Shown: positions 52,211 to 60,874, counted from the stretch's first letter. The stretch: 64,000 bases of DNA from Pseudomonas lurida (GCF_013522705.1 NZ_JAAMRE010000023.1:1-64000); one strand, 5' to 3'. The notes: a model not told the origin generated them from the sequence alone. A program made the numbers and translations.

Positions 52211-53130
52211 GCGTGGTGGTACGCCGGCTCGACCAGGAATTCGAGCAGGGCCTTTTGCGCATGCAGGCGGTTTTCAGCCTGATCCCAGGCGACCGAACGC
52301 GGGTCGTCGAGCAGGTCGAGGCTGATTTCTTCGCCACGGTGCGCGGGCAGACAGTGCATGAACAGCACGTCCGTCGCGGCCATATCGAGCAGGTCGCGGT
52401 TGACCTGATAGGGCGCGAACAGGGCCATGCGCTTGGCGGTTTCGTCTTCCTGGCCCATGGAGGTCCAGACGTCGGTGGTCACCAGATGGGCGCCGACCAC
52501 GGCGTCTTTCGGATCGCGCAGCAGTTGTACGCGCCCATCGGCCTTGGCCAGGAACTGGGCATTGGGTTCGAAACCTTCCGGGGACGCGATGCGCAGATGG
52601 AAGTCGAACTGGATCGCCGCTTCTATATAGCTGTTGCACATGTTGTTGCCATCGCCGATCCAGGCCACGGTCTTGCCCTGGATTGAGCCACGGTGTTCAA
52701 GGAACGTTTGCATGTCGGCCAGCAACTGGCAGGGGTGCAGGTCATCGGACAGGCCGTTGATTACCGGCACGCGCGAGTTGGCGGCGAATTCGGTCAAGGT
52801 GCTGTGGGCAAAAGTACGGATCATCACCGCGTCGAGCATGCGCGACATGACGATGGCGCAATCGCTGATCGGCTCGCCACGGCCCAGTTGGGTGTCACGC
52901 GGCGACAGGAAGATCGCCTGGCCGCCCAGCTGAATCATGCCGGCTTCGAAGGACAAGCGGGTGCGGGTGGACGACTTCTCGAAAATCATCCCGAGCACGC
53001 GGTTTTTCAAAGGCTCGAACAGTACGCCGCGGTTACGCAGGTCTTTAAGCTCAATGCCTCGACGGATCACACTGACCAGCTCTTCGGGCGTGCAGTCCAT
53101 CAGCGAGAGAAAGTGCCTTGCGCTCATCAT
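52207..53130 (-). CDS. argF: Anabolic ornithine carbamoyltransferase
   Basis: A 307-residue ornithine carbamoyltransferase, making citrulline from ornithine and carbamoyl phosphate in arginine synthesis. The carbamoyl-phosphate motif is FEKSSTRTRLSFE and the ornithine/catalytic motif VLFMHCLPAHRGEE; the start LSLMDCTPEELVSVIRR is typical of the anabolic enzyme. Two consecutive ATG codons (53128-53130 and 53125-53127) could each serve, with AAGGTAG upstream. It is divergent from the molybdopterin oxidoreductase gene, with ArgR-type half-sites between. Confidence 0.95.
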   Translation of the reverse strand: MMSARHFLSLMDCTPEELVSVIRRGIELKDLRNRGVLFEPLKNRVLGMIFEKSSTRTRLSFEAGMIQLGGQAIFLSPRDTQLGRGEPISDCAIVMSRMLDAVMIRTFAHSTLTEFAANSRVPVINGLSDDLHPCQLLADMQTFLEHRGSIQGKTVAWIGDGNNMCNSYIEAAIQFDFHLRIASPEGFEPNAQFLAKADGRVQLLRDPKDAVVGAHLVTTDVWTSMGQEDETAKRMALFAPYQVNRDLLDMAATDVLFMHCLPAHRGEEISLDLLDDPRSVAWDQAENRLHAQKALLEFLVEPAYHHA

Positions 53131-53232
53131 TAACTACCTTTTGCAACAGACCGCAGATTCTCAAAGCCTTGTTTATTGTGACAACGGGCGAGACCTGCGG
53201 CGGAAGCCGCACGGGGGCGACGAAATAGGGGA

Positions 53233-53269
53233 AGGCGCGATATTGACATTAAATGTCGCGTCTTACCAA
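53233..53269. promoter_or_regulatory. Candidate tandem ArgR site upstream of argF
   Basis: TGTCGC-N8-AA (53254-53269) matches the Pseudomonas ArgR half-site. Exactly 21 bases before it lies a weaker copy, AGGCGC-N8-CA (53233-53248). The pair is about 100-140 bases from the argF ATG. The remaining 53131-53565 stretch shows only a short palindrome, GACATTAAATGTC. Confidence 0.5.
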
Positions 53270-53565
53270 TAGGGGCTACGTTTTTAGGGGTGTTCAAGCA
53301 GGACGCCGAGGCGCGTTTGAAGACAATTTCCTGACAGCAGCGGGCCATTTGTACACTGGCGCTGCAACCTTTTGCAATGTGCGGGGGCGGGGCTGGGGCA
53401 GGCCGCGTCGGTTTCAGTGGGCCTGTGCCAGGTTCTGTAACATTTGCTCATGCTTACTCCCGCATGGCCCGGCCTGATGCCTGTCGATTCACGGCACGAA
53501 CGATGCTGGCGCCCGCCGCGGCCACGGCCCATAGTCAGGCCAAAGCCCCTATAAAGAGACTGGCC

Positions 53566-55674
53566 ATGACCAAGACTCTCCATCACCGTGCCTGCCATCT
53601 GTGTGAGGCCATCTGCGGCCTGACCGTGGAAACCACTCGAGCCGACGACGGCAGTCTGGCGATCACGTCGATCAAGGGCGATCCACATGACACGTTCAGT
53701 CGTGGCCATATTTGCCCCAAAGCCGTGGCGCTGCAGGATATCCAGAATGACCCCGATCGCCTGCGCCAGCCGATGCTGCGGGTGGGCAGCGAATGGCAGC
53801 CGATCCCTTGGGATGATGCGTTTGCCCTGGTGGCAGAGCGATTGGCGGGCATCCAGGCGCAGCATGGGCAGAATGCGGTCGCGGTTTACCAGGGCAATCC
53901 CAGTGTGCATAACTACGGACTGATGACCCACAGCAATTACTTTCTAGGCCTGCTCAAGACGCGCAACCGGTTTTCCGCAACGTCCGTGGATCAATTGCCC
54001 CATCACCTCACCAGTCACCTGATGTACGGGCATGGGTTCTTGCTGCCCATCCCGGATATCGACCATACCGACTTCATGTTGATCCTGGGTGGCAATCCGC
54101 TGGCTTCCAACGGCAGCATCATGACGGTGCCGGATGTAGAAAAGCGCCTGAAGGCGATCCAGGCCAGGGGTGGCAAAGTGGTGGTGGTCGACCCGCGACG
54201 CAGTGAAACGGCCGCGATTGCCGACCAACACCTGTTCGTACGGCCTGGCGGCGATGCGGCATTGCTGTTTGGCGTGCTCAATACTTTGTTCAGCGAGAAT
54301 CTGACCCGCACCAGCCATTTGCCCGTTGAAGGCCTGGATGAGGTACGCGATGCGATCAGCGGCTTTACCGCCGAAGCGATGAGTCGCCAGTGCGCTGTAC
54401 CGGCCGCGCAGATCCGTCAATTGGCGCGGGATTTCGCAGCGGCGGACAAGGCGGTCTGTTACGGACGCATGGGGGTGTCGACCCAGGCGTTCGGCACCGT
54501 GTGTCACTGGTTGGTGCAATTGATCAATCTGGTGACGGGCAACCTGGACCGTGTCGGCGGCGCAGTATGCACCTCGCCAGCGGTGGATCTGGTGGCGTCA
54601 ACCGGCGGCGGTCATTTCAACCGCTGGCAAAGCCGGGTTTCCGGCCGGCCGGAGTACGGTGGCGAGCTGCCTGTATCGGCTCTGGCGGAAGAAATGCTGA
54701 CCGAGGGCGAAGGACAAATCCGCGCCCTGGTGACGGTGGCCGGTAACCCGGTGTTGTCCACGCCAAACGGTCGCCAACTGGAGCAGGCGCTGGAGGGCTT
54801 GGAGTTCATGGTCAGCGTCGACCTGTACATCAACGAGACCACGCGCCATGCCGACCTGATCCTGCCGTCTACGTCGGCGTTGGAAAACGATCACTACGAC
54901 ACCACGTTCAATATGTTCGCGGTACGCAATGTCACCCGGTTCAATCGCGCGATCCTGCCCAAACCCGAGGGCGCGTTGCATGACTGGGAAATCTTCGTGG
55001 GCCTGGCCCAAGCGTTCGCGGCAAAGACCGGCGCCGCCCTGAAGCCGACCCTGCCGCCCGCGCAGATGATCGACGTCGGGCTGCGTGCCGGGGCGTACGG
55101 CGATGGCTCCAGCCATAACCTGTCGGTGGCAATGCTGGCGGACCATCCCCACGGCGTGGACCTGGGTCCGCTGCGGCCCAATCTGGCCACGCGGCTGAAA
55201 ACGGCGGATGGCAAGGTGCAGGCCGCTCCGGCGGTAATTCTTGCTGACCTCGCGCGCTTCGCGGCGCAGCCGGTGCCGACCGCCGATGAGTTGCTGCTGA
55301 TCGGGCGTCGGCATGTGCGCAGCAATAACTCCTGGATGCATAACTACCATCGCCTGGTGAAGGGCAAGCCGCGCCACCAGTTGCACATGCACCCCGACGA
55401 TCTGGCCCGTCGTCAATTGCATGATGGCCAGCGGGTGAAGGTCAGCTCGCGTATCGGGATGATCGAGGTGGAGGTGGTCGCCAGTCTCGACATGATGCCG
55501 GGCGTGGTCAGCCTGCCTCACGGCTGGGGCCATGGCCGTCCCGGTGTGCGGATGAGCATTGCCAGCGAGCAGCCAGGGGCCAGCGCCAATGACCTGACCG
55601 ACGAGCGGCAACTGGACGAGTTATCCGGCAATGCGGCCTTGAATGGCGTGCCCGTGCAGGTAGCGGCGGCGTAA
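53566..55674 (+). CDS. Molybdopterin-dependent oxidoreductase (DMSO-reductase family)
   Basis: A 702-residue bis-MGD oxidoreductase of the formate dehydrogenase/nitrate reductase-like group. An N-terminal 4Fe-4S motif (CHLCEAICG ... GHICPK) precedes the molybdopterin domains, and a C-terminal dinucleotide-binding domain starts near 585 (NNSWMHNYHRLV). At the position where formate dehydrogenases carry Cys or Sec, this protein has D142 in SATSVDQLPHH by my alignment, so the Mo ligand may be aspartate. There is no Tat signal, so it is cytoplasmic. I took the ATG at 53566, where the conserved HHRACHLC begins; the frame is open from 53377. Substrate unknown. Confidence 0.85.
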   Translation: MTKTLHHRACHLCEAICGLTVETTRADDGSLAITSIKGDPHDTFSRGHICPKAVALQDIQNDPDRLRQPMLRVGSEWQPIPWDDAFALVAERLAGIQAQHGQNAVAVYQGNPSVHNYGLMTHSNYFLGLLKTRNRFSATSVDQLPHHLTSHLMYGHGFLLPIPDIDHTDFMLILGGNPLASNGSIMTVPDVEKRLKAIQARGGKVVVVDPRRSETAAIADQHLFVRPGGDAALLFGVLNTLFSENLTRTSHLPVEGLDEVRDAISGFTAEAMSRQCAVPAAQIRQLARDFAAADKAVCYGRMGVSTQAFGTVCHWLVQLINLVTGNLDRVGGAVCTSPAVDLVASTGGGHFNRWQSRVSGRPEYGGELPVSALAEEMLTEGEGQIRALVTVAGNPVLSTPNGRQLEQALEGLEFMVSVDLYINETTRHADLILPSTSALENDHYDTTFNMFAVRNVTRFNRAILPKPEGALHDWEIFVGLAQAFAAKTGAALKPTLPPAQMIDVGLRAGAYGDGSSHNLSVAMLADHPHGVDLGPLRPNLATRLKTADGKVQAAPAVILADLARFAAQPVPTADELLLIGRRHVRSNNSWMHNYHRLVKGKPRHQLHMHPDDLARRQLHDGQRVKVSSRIGMIEVEVVASLDMMPGVVSLPHGWGHGRPGVRMSIASEQPGASANDLTDERQLDELSGNAALNGVPVQVAAA

Positions 55675-55761
55675 GCTTGCCTGAGCACCGTGCTGGAATT
55701 TTGCGTTACAATGCGCCAAAGTGCCGACCTGTGAGTCGCAAAGTTCCTGCAGAGGTGTTCC

Positions 55762-56100
55762 ATGGATATCATCGAAACGATCAAAGAGCAGATTGCCAAC
55801 AACACCATTCTGCTTTACATGAAGGGTGCCCCGAACGCTCCTCAATGCGGTTTTTCCGCGAAGGCGTCCCAGGCCATCATGGCGTGCGGCGAGAAATTCG
55901 CTTACGTGGATATCCTGCAAAACCCTGAAATCCGCGCCAACTTGCCCAAGTACGCCAACTGGCCAACGTTCCCGCAACTGTGGGTTGCCGGTGAGTTGGT
56001 CGGCGGCAGTGACATCATCGTCGAGATGGCGGCTGATGGTTCGTTGCAAACGCTGATCAAAGACGCAGCGGCAAACGCGGCGGCCAAGACAGACGCTTGA
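55762..56100 (+). CDS. grxD: Monothiol glutaredoxin Grx4
   Basis: A 112-residue monothiol glutaredoxin with the active site CGFS (QCGFSAKA) and the glutathione-binding block WPTFPQLWVAGELVGGSDI. Such proteins carry and deliver 2Fe-2S clusters, often with BolA. GCAGAGG lies about 7 bases before the ATG. It is convergent with bfr across a strong bidirectional terminator. Confidence 0.95.
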   Translation: MDIIETIKEQIANNTILLYMKGAPNAPQCGFSAKASQAIMACGEKFAYVDILQNPEIRANLPKYANWPTFPQLWVAGELVGGSDIIVEMAADGSLQTLIKDAAANAAAKTDA

Positions 56101-56112
56101 TTCGACCGCATT

Positions 56113-56150
56113 AAAAAGCCCCGCTTCTCGAAAGAGAGCGGGGCTTTTTT
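56113..56150. terminator. Bidirectional terminator grxD/bfr
   Basis: AAAAAGCCCCGC ... GCGGGGCTTTTTT has a stem of at least 7 GC-rich pairs with A and U runs on both sides. It serves the convergent grxD and bfr genes. Confidence 0.92.
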
Positions 56151-56168
56151 GTATCTGCCAGCGAAGGG

Positions 56169-56639
56169 TTACTCACCCATCTGCGATTGCAGATAGTTCT
56201 CCAGGCTGACTTTGTCGATCAGGCCCAATTGGGTTTCCAGCCAGTCGATATGCTCTTCCTGGTCTTCCAGGATGTCTTCCAACAGTTCACGGCTGCCGAA
56301 GTCGGCGCTCGCTTCGCAGTGAGCGATGGCGGCCTTGAGGTCGCTGTGGCTCTTGCGTTCAAAGCCCAGGTCGCTGCTGAGCATCTCCTGGCTGTGCTCG
56401 CCAATGGTCAACTTGCCCAGGTCCTGTACGTTAGGCAGGCCTTCCAGGAACAGGATGCGCTTGATCAGCGCATCGGCGTCCTTCATGGCCTTAATGGACT
56501 CTTTGTATTCACGCTTGCCCAGCTTTTCCAGGCCCCAATCGTCATACATGCGCGCATGCAGGAAGTACTGATTGATCGCGACCAGTTCATTGGCAAGGAT
56601 TTTGTTAAGTTGCTGGATGACTGAGATGTCGCCTTTCAT
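56169..56639 (-). CDS. bfr: Bacterioferritin with altered ferroxidase centre
   Basis: A 156-residue bacterioferritin. The heme ligand M52 is present (IKAMKDADAL), as are E18, E94 and H130. Three of the six di-iron ligands seen in E. coli Bfr and P. aeruginosa BfrB are changed: E51 is alanine, H54 is aspartate and E127 is glutamine. The shell and heme site thus look intact but the catalytic centre should be crippled. It may co-assemble with another, ferroxidase-active subunit encoded elsewhere, as with heteropolymeric bacterioferritins in Neisseria. It is immediately downstream of bfd, whose product reduces the heme to release iron. Identity as a bacterioferritin is certain; the functional effect is inferred. 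Confidence 0.9.
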   Translation of the reverse strand: MKGDISVIQQLNKILANELVAINQYFLHARMYDDWGLEKLGKREYKESIKAMKDADALIKRILFLEGLPNVQDLGKLTIGEHSQEMLSSDLGFERKSHSDLKAAIAHCEASADFGSRELLEDILEDQEEHIDWLETQLGLIDKVSLENYLQSQMGE

Positions 56640-56796
56640 GACTGGGGTCCTGCCCTGTAATAGCTGTGTATAAGGCGGAGTTTGAGCGGCGAACTCTTCG
56701 GTGTCAAACCTAAGTTATTGAATAATAAATGAAAATTAATCGGAATAAGAATGTTTGTGTTCCGCGTCTTGGCGCTAACTGTTTGAATTACAGACA

Positions 56797-56822
56797 TAAA
56801 AAAACCGGACATCAAGTCCGGT
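56797..56822 (-). terminator. Terminator of bfd
   Basis: AACCGGAC-atcaa-GTCCGGTT has an 8-bp stem and 5-base loop. On the minus strand a run of U residues follows. It is 19 bases past the bfd stop and separates bfd from bfr, which therefore needs its own promoter in the AT-rich 56640-56796 stretch. Confidence 0.85.
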
Positions 56823-56840
56823 TCTTTAAAACACGTCTGA

Positions 56841-57059
56841 TCAGGCGTGTGTAAATTCTGCTGAATAGGGGAGTGCAGCCTGGGCTGTCTGTAACTGCGT
56901 CAGGGTTTCCCTTACCACTTGCTTGGCCAGGCAGGCGCATTTGCCGCACTGGCTGGCGACGCCGGTGGCTTCACGCACTTCCTTGTAGCTGCAGCAACCT
57001 TCGTAGATCGCTTCGCGGATTTTTCCATCGGTGACGCCAGTACACAGGCACACATACAT
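56841..57059 (-). CDS. bfd: Bacterioferritin-associated ferredoxin
   Basis: A 72-residue BFD-type 2Fe-2S protein. The cluster cysteines C4, C6, C38 and C41 (MYVCLC; QCGKC) are all present. Bfd docks on bacterioferritin and passes electrons to the heme to mobilise stored iron. GGGAG lies about 6 bases before the ATG. A Fur-like box is about 50 bases upstream, consistent with iron-starvation induction. Confidence 0.93.
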   Translation of the reverse strand: MYVCLCTGVTDGKIREAIYEGCCSYKEVREATGVASQCGKCACLAKQVVRETLTQLQTAQAALPYSAEFTHA

Positions 57060-57107
57060 AAGGGAGAACCGTCGCGGGTTTAGGGCTTAAGTGCGTTGGA
57101 TCTTAAT

Positions 57108-57126
57108 GTTAACGAGAATGATTGTC
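57108..57126. promoter_or_regulatory. Fur box upstream of bfd
   Basis: GTTAACGAGAATGATTGTC agrees with the 19-base Fur consensus at 14 positions by my count. It lies 49-67 bases before the bfd ATG. Confidence 0.7.
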
Positions 57127-57297
57127 AAAGTAGAATCGTGCACTTTTCGCGGGGCGGCCCTCGCGCTGACGAACGGTTTTTTCCGTGTATGATGGTCGGT
57201 CTTCACGAAGCGTGACCGCGTCACAGGCCTGTCGCTTGAACACGGCAGACTCTGTCCGGTCCCATTACTTCAATCTTCACCTATCAGGAGATACCCC

Positions 57298-57900
57298 ATG
57301 AGCGTACTCGTCGGTAAACAAGCCCCGGATTTCGACGTACCTGCCGTCCTCGGTAATGGCGAAATCGTTGACAGCTTCAAGCTGTCTGAAGCCATCAAAG
57401 GCAAATACGGCCTGGTGTTCTTCTATCCGTTGGACTTCACCTTCGTCTGCCCTTCCGAGCTGATCGCCCTGGATCACCGCATGGACGATTTCAAGGCGCG
57501 CAACGTGGAAGTGGTTGCGGTGTCCATTGACTCTCATTTCACCCACAACGCTTGGCGCAACACTGCCATCAACGATGGCGGCATCGGCAAAGTCAAATAC
57601 ACCATGGCGGCCGACATGAAGCACGAGATCGCCAAGGCCTACGACGTTGAGTCCGAAGGCGGCGTGGCTTTCCGTGGCGCGTTCCTGATCGATGACAAGG
57701 GCGTCGTGCGTTCGCAGATCATCAACGACCTGCCGCTGGGCCGTAACATGGAAGAGCTGATCCGCCTGGTTGACGCGCTGCAATTCCACGAAGAGCACGG
57801 CGAAGTGTGCCCTGCCAACTGGAAAAAAGGCGACAAAGGCATGACCGCTTCCACCGAAGGTGTTGCGGCTTACCTGACCGAGAACGCTGGCAAGCTGTAA
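57298..57900 (+). CDS. 2-Cys peroxiredoxin (AhpC/TSA family)
   Basis: A 200-residue typical 2-Cys peroxiredoxin. The peroxidatic cysteine is C51 in PLDFTFVCPSE and the resolving cysteine is in HGEVCPANW; the C-terminal YF-type extension is AAYLTENAGKL. It reduces hydrogen and organic peroxides in the cytoplasm with thiol donors. A strong AGGAG lies 8 bases before the ATG. No ahpF is adjacent, so thioredoxin is the likely reductant. Confidence 0.92.
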   Translation: MSVLVGKQAPDFDVPAVLGNGEIVDSFKLSEAIKGKYGLVFFYPLDFTFVCPSELIALDHRMDDFKARNVEVVAVSIDSHFTHNAWRNTAINDGGIGKVKYTMAADMKHEIAKAYDVESEGGVAFRGAFLIDDKGVVRSQIINDLPLGRNMEELIRLVDALQFHEEHGEVCPANWKKGDKGMTASTEGVAAYLTENAGKL

Positions 57901-57916
57901 GCCAGGGTTGAGGTAC

Positions 57917-57948
57917 AAAAAAACCGGTCTGTGAAGGCCGGTTTTTTT
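57917..57948. terminator. Bidirectional terminator peroxiredoxin/rnt
   Basis: AAAAAAACCGGTCT-gtgaa-GGCCGGTTTTTTT forms a GC-core stem flanked by A and U runs between convergent genes. Confidence 0.88.
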
Positions 57949-57965
57949 ATGCGCAGGGTCTGGCT

Positions 57966-58637
57966 TCAGTCGCTGAAGTCTTCCCAGCCGCCCATCTGCT
58001 TCCAGCGATTGACAATGCCACAGAACAGCTCGGCGGTCTTCTCGGTGTCATAGCGTGCCGAGTGGGCTTCGCGACCGTCAAAGTCGATACCGGCGGCCTG
58101 GCAGGCTTTCGCCAGTACCGTCTGCCCGTACGCGAGGCCGGCAAGGGTGGCGGTATCGAAGCTGGAGAACGGGTGAAACGGGTTGCGCTTCATGTCCAGT
58201 CGCGCCACGGCGGCATTCAGGAAACCCAGGTCGAAGCTGCTGTTGTGGCCAACCAGGATCGCGCGTTTGCAGCCATTGGCCTTCAACGCTTTGCGCACAC
58301 CGCGGAAGATATCGGTCAGCGCCGCTTCCTCACTCACAGCCATGCGCAGCGGGTGATCAAGCTTGATCCCGGTGAATTCCAGCGCGGCGGCTTCAATGTT
58401 GGCGCCTTCGAACGGCTCGACACGGAAGAAGTGGGTATGTTCCGGGAACACGAAACCCTGCTCGTCCATGCCGATTGTCGTGGCAGCGATTTCCAGCAAG
58501 GCATCGGTGGCGCAATTGAAGCCACCGGTTTCTACGTCGATGACAACCGGCAGATAGCCACGAAAACGCTCGGCCATCGGGTGACGGGAACCGCCGCCAT
58601 TGTGCTCGTGTTCGTCGTCGTAATGGTCTTCACTCAC
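57966..58637 (-). CDS. rnt: Ribonuclease T
   Basis: A 223-residue DEDDh 3'-to-5' exoribonuclease that trims tRNA and other stable RNA ends. The DEDD motifs are visible: VVIDVETGGFN (D, E), LVGHNSSFDLGFL (D) and REAHSARYDTEKTAELF (H, D). The acidic-His N-terminal tail (SEDHYDDEHEHNGG) is typical of Pseudomonas. Its ATG overlaps the pyrC stop by 4 bases, so the two are co-transcribed. Confidence 0.94.
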   Translation of the reverse strand: MSEDHYDDEHEHNGGGSRHPMAERFRGYLPVVIDVETGGFNCATDALLEIAATTIGMDEQGFVFPEHTHFFRVEPFEGANIEAAALEFTGIKLDHPLRMAVSEEAALTDIFRGVRKALKANGCKRAILVGHNSSFDLGFLNAAVARLDMKRNPFHPFSSFDTATLAGLAYGQTVLAKACQAAGIDFDGREAHSARYDTEKTAELFCGIVNRWKQMGGWEDFSD

Positions 58638-59680
58638 TTGCTTTCCTCCAGCAGGCGCCAGCGCAGTGTTTCACCGGCGCGCAGCGGGATGACAGTCAGC
58701 TCGCCGAACGGCAGGCTGGCAGGGGCGGTCCAGTCTTCACGGACCAGGGTGATGCGGTCGGTGTTGGCCGGCAGGCCGTAAAAACGCGGACCGTTGAGGC
58801 TGGCAAAGCCTTCGAGCTTGTCCAGCGCATTACGCTGGTCGAACGCTTCGGCATACAACTCGATCGCGGCATAGGCGGTGTAGCAACCGGCACAGCCGCA
58901 CGCGGCTTCCTTGGCGTGCTGGGCGTGAGGTGCCGAGTCGGTGCCGAGGAAGAACTTCGGATTACCGCTGGTGGCGGCATCCAGCAGGGCGACCTGATGA
59001 GTGTTGCGCTTGAGGATCGGCAGGCAATAGAAGTGCGGCCGAATCCCGCCCACCAGCATGTGGTTGCGGTTGTACAGCAGGTGATGCGCAGTGATGGTCG
59101 CGCCGACGTTGGCCGGGGCCTCGGTGACGAACTGCACGGCATCGGCCGTGGTGATGTGCTCGAACACCACCTTGAGCGTCGGGAACAACTCGACCACGCG
59201 GCGCATATGCTCGTCGATAAAGATCTTCTCGCGATCGAACACGTCCACATCGCCACGGGTGACTTCACCGTGGATCAGCAACGGCATGCCGACTTCAGCC
59301 ATGGTTTCGATGGCCGGCAGGATCTTGTCGATGCTAGTCACGCCGGAATCGGAGTTGGTAGTGGCCCCGGCCGGGTACAGCTTGGCGGCGTGTACGAAAC
59401 CGCTGGCCTTGGCCTGGCGAATTTCTTCGGGCTGGGTGCGGTCGGTCAGGTAGAGCACCATCAGCGGTTCGAAGCGGCTGCCGGCCGGGCGTGCCGCGAG
59501 GATACGCTGGCGATAGGCGTCGGCTTCGGCGGCATTACGCACCGGAGGAACCAGGTTAGGCATGATGATGGCGCGGCCAAACGTGCGCGCAACATCGGCC
59601 ACGGTATGGGGCAACGCGGCACCATCGCGAAGATGAATGTGCCAGTCATCGGGACGCAGCAGGGTCAGGCGGTCGGACAT
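58634..59680 (-). CDS. pyrC: Dihydroorotase
   Basis: A 348-residue class II dihydroorotase of pyrimidine synthesis. The zinc-binding motif is DWHIHLRDG, MPNLVPPV and VTSIDKI follow, the bridging lysine lies in AAKLYPAG, and later metal ligands lie in LIHGEV and FEHITTADA. The catalytic aspartate is in LGTDSAPH. I took the ATG at 59680, which begins MSDRLTLLRPDDW as in the family; the frame is open to 59740. It is divergent from motY. Confidence 0.95.
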   Translation of the reverse strand: MSDRLTLLRPDDWHIHLRDGAALPHTVADVARTFGRAIIMPNLVPPVRNAAEADAYRQRILAARPAGSRFEPLMVLYLTDRTQPEEIRQAKASGFVHAAKLYPAGATTNSDSGVTSIDKILPAIETMAEVGMPLLIHGEVTRGDVDVFDREKIFIDEHMRRVVELFPTLKVVFEHITTADAVQFVTEAPANVGATITAHHLLYNRNHMLVGGIRPHFYCLPILKRNTHQVALLDAATSGNPKFFLGTDSAPHAQHAKEAACGCAGCYTAYAAIELYAEAFDQRNALDKLEGFASLNGPRFYGLPANTDRITLVREDWTAPASLPFGELTVIPLRAGETLRWRLLEESK

Positions 59681-59836
59681 TGGGGATTCCAGGCGGGTCA
59701 ATCTGGTGGGAATGCTACCGGAAAAGACTCGTGCAGGCACTCGCTATCAAGTTTTGCAGGATGCGACCGATAGCTCTGGGTATGCCTTAACGATGTATGA
59801 CGCTTTGAAGTGTTGTAGAAACCAGTGGAGCCTCCC

Positions 59837-60745
59837 GTGCGCCAGCATTATCTAGCCCTGCTCAGTGTGTTCGCCAGCCTGCCTGCGATGGCACTCACGT
59901 TCCAGACCCGTCTGGAGAACATTGAGTGGAAGGTGGAAGGCGATCAGTTCGAGTGCCGCCTGACCCAGCCGATCACGGATTTCGGATCGGGTGAGTTCGT
60001 GCGCCGGGCCGGCGAGCAGGCAACATTTCGACTCAAAGCCTATAACGGTTCCCTGGGCGCAGGATCGGCCACTTTGCTGGCCGCTGCGGCTCCGTGGCAG
60101 CCGGGGCGCGGCGATATTAACCTGGGAGCGGTGCGCGCCGGCAGCGGCGATGTCCTGTTCAACAGCTCCCAGGCCCAGGCGGGGCGTCTTTTTACGGGCT
60201 TGCTTGAGGGCCGCTCACCCACCGTACGGCATTACGGGCGCGAAGGCGGTTATTCGGAAATCCGTTTGCTGCCGGTGAAATTCAACAAGGCCTATAGTGA
60301 CTACCAGCTGTGCACAGCCAAATTGCTGCCGATGAATTACGATCAGGTCAAGCAGACCGAGGTCGGCTTCCCCGGCGGTGGCATCGAGCTGGATGCGGCG
60401 GCCAAGCAAAAGTTGTCGGTGATTCTGGCGTTCATGAAGGCGGACCCCACGGTCAACCATATCGAGTTGAACGGCCACTCGGACAACAGCGGCAATCGCC
60501 TGACCAACCGCGATGTCTCGCGCCGACGCGCGTTGGCGGTCATGGACTACTTCAAGGCCAATGGCATCGCGGAATCTCAGATTACCTTACGCTTCCATGG
60601 CGAAAGCTATCCCTTGGCCCCCAACACCAATGCGGCCAACCGTGCTCGTAACCGCCGCGTGAATATTCAGCTGGAAAGGGTGGCCGCGCCGGAGAAACCG
60701 GCGCCCCAAGCGACCGCTCCGAGCAACCCGGCGCATACTTCCTGA
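59837..60745 (+). CDS. motY: Flagellar T-ring protein MotY (OmpA-like)
   Basis: A 302-residue exported protein with a signal peptide (MRQHYLALLSVFASLPAMA), an N-terminal MotY-type domain and a C-terminal OmpA peptidoglycan-binding domain (ELNGHSDNSGNRLTNRDVSR; RALAVMDYF; NRARNRRVNI). MotY forms part of the T ring that holds stator units at the flagellar motor. The start is the GTG at 59837, since TGGAG lies 6 bases before it; the earlier GTG at 59825 overlaps that site. It is a single gene between pyrC and argG, as I recall in P. aeruginosa. Confidence 0.88.
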   Translation: MRQHYLALLSVFASLPAMALTFQTRLENIEWKVEGDQFECRLTQPITDFGSGEFVRRAGEQATFRLKAYNGSLGAGSATLLAAAAPWQPGRGDINLGAVRAGSGDVLFNSSQAQAGRLFTGLLEGRSPTVRHYGREGGYSEIRLLPVKFNKAYSDYQLCTAKLLPMNYDQVKQTEVGFPGGGIELDAAAKQKLSVILAFMKADPTVNHIELNGHSDNSGNRLTNRDVSRRRALAVMDYFKANGIAESQITLRFHGESYPLAPNTNAANRARNRRVNIQLERVAAPEKPAPQATAPSNPAHTS

Positions 60746-60778
60746 GGTGCGACCATCGGTCGCCCCTTCGACATAATC

Positions 60779-60820
60779 TGTCGCTTTATCTTCATTTGCT
60801 GTCGCGCCCCTGTAAATTCA
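60779..60820. promoter_or_regulatory. Tandem ArgR binding site upstream of argG
   Basis: Two half-sites of the Pseudomonas ArgR type stand in direct repeat with an exact 21-base period. They are TGTCGC-N8-CA-N5 (60779-60799) and TGTCGC-N8-AA-N5 (60800-60820). They lie 55-96 bases before the argG ATG. Confidence 0.75.
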
Positions 60821-60874
60821 CGGTTTTGATCGGTAGAATCGACGCCTTTCCGTACAACCCCGTGGAGTGATGGC

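Noticed and set aside
53377..53565. N-terminal extension of the molybdopterin oxidoreductase
   Set aside because: The extension is unconserved, contains no Tat signal and precedes the normal family start.
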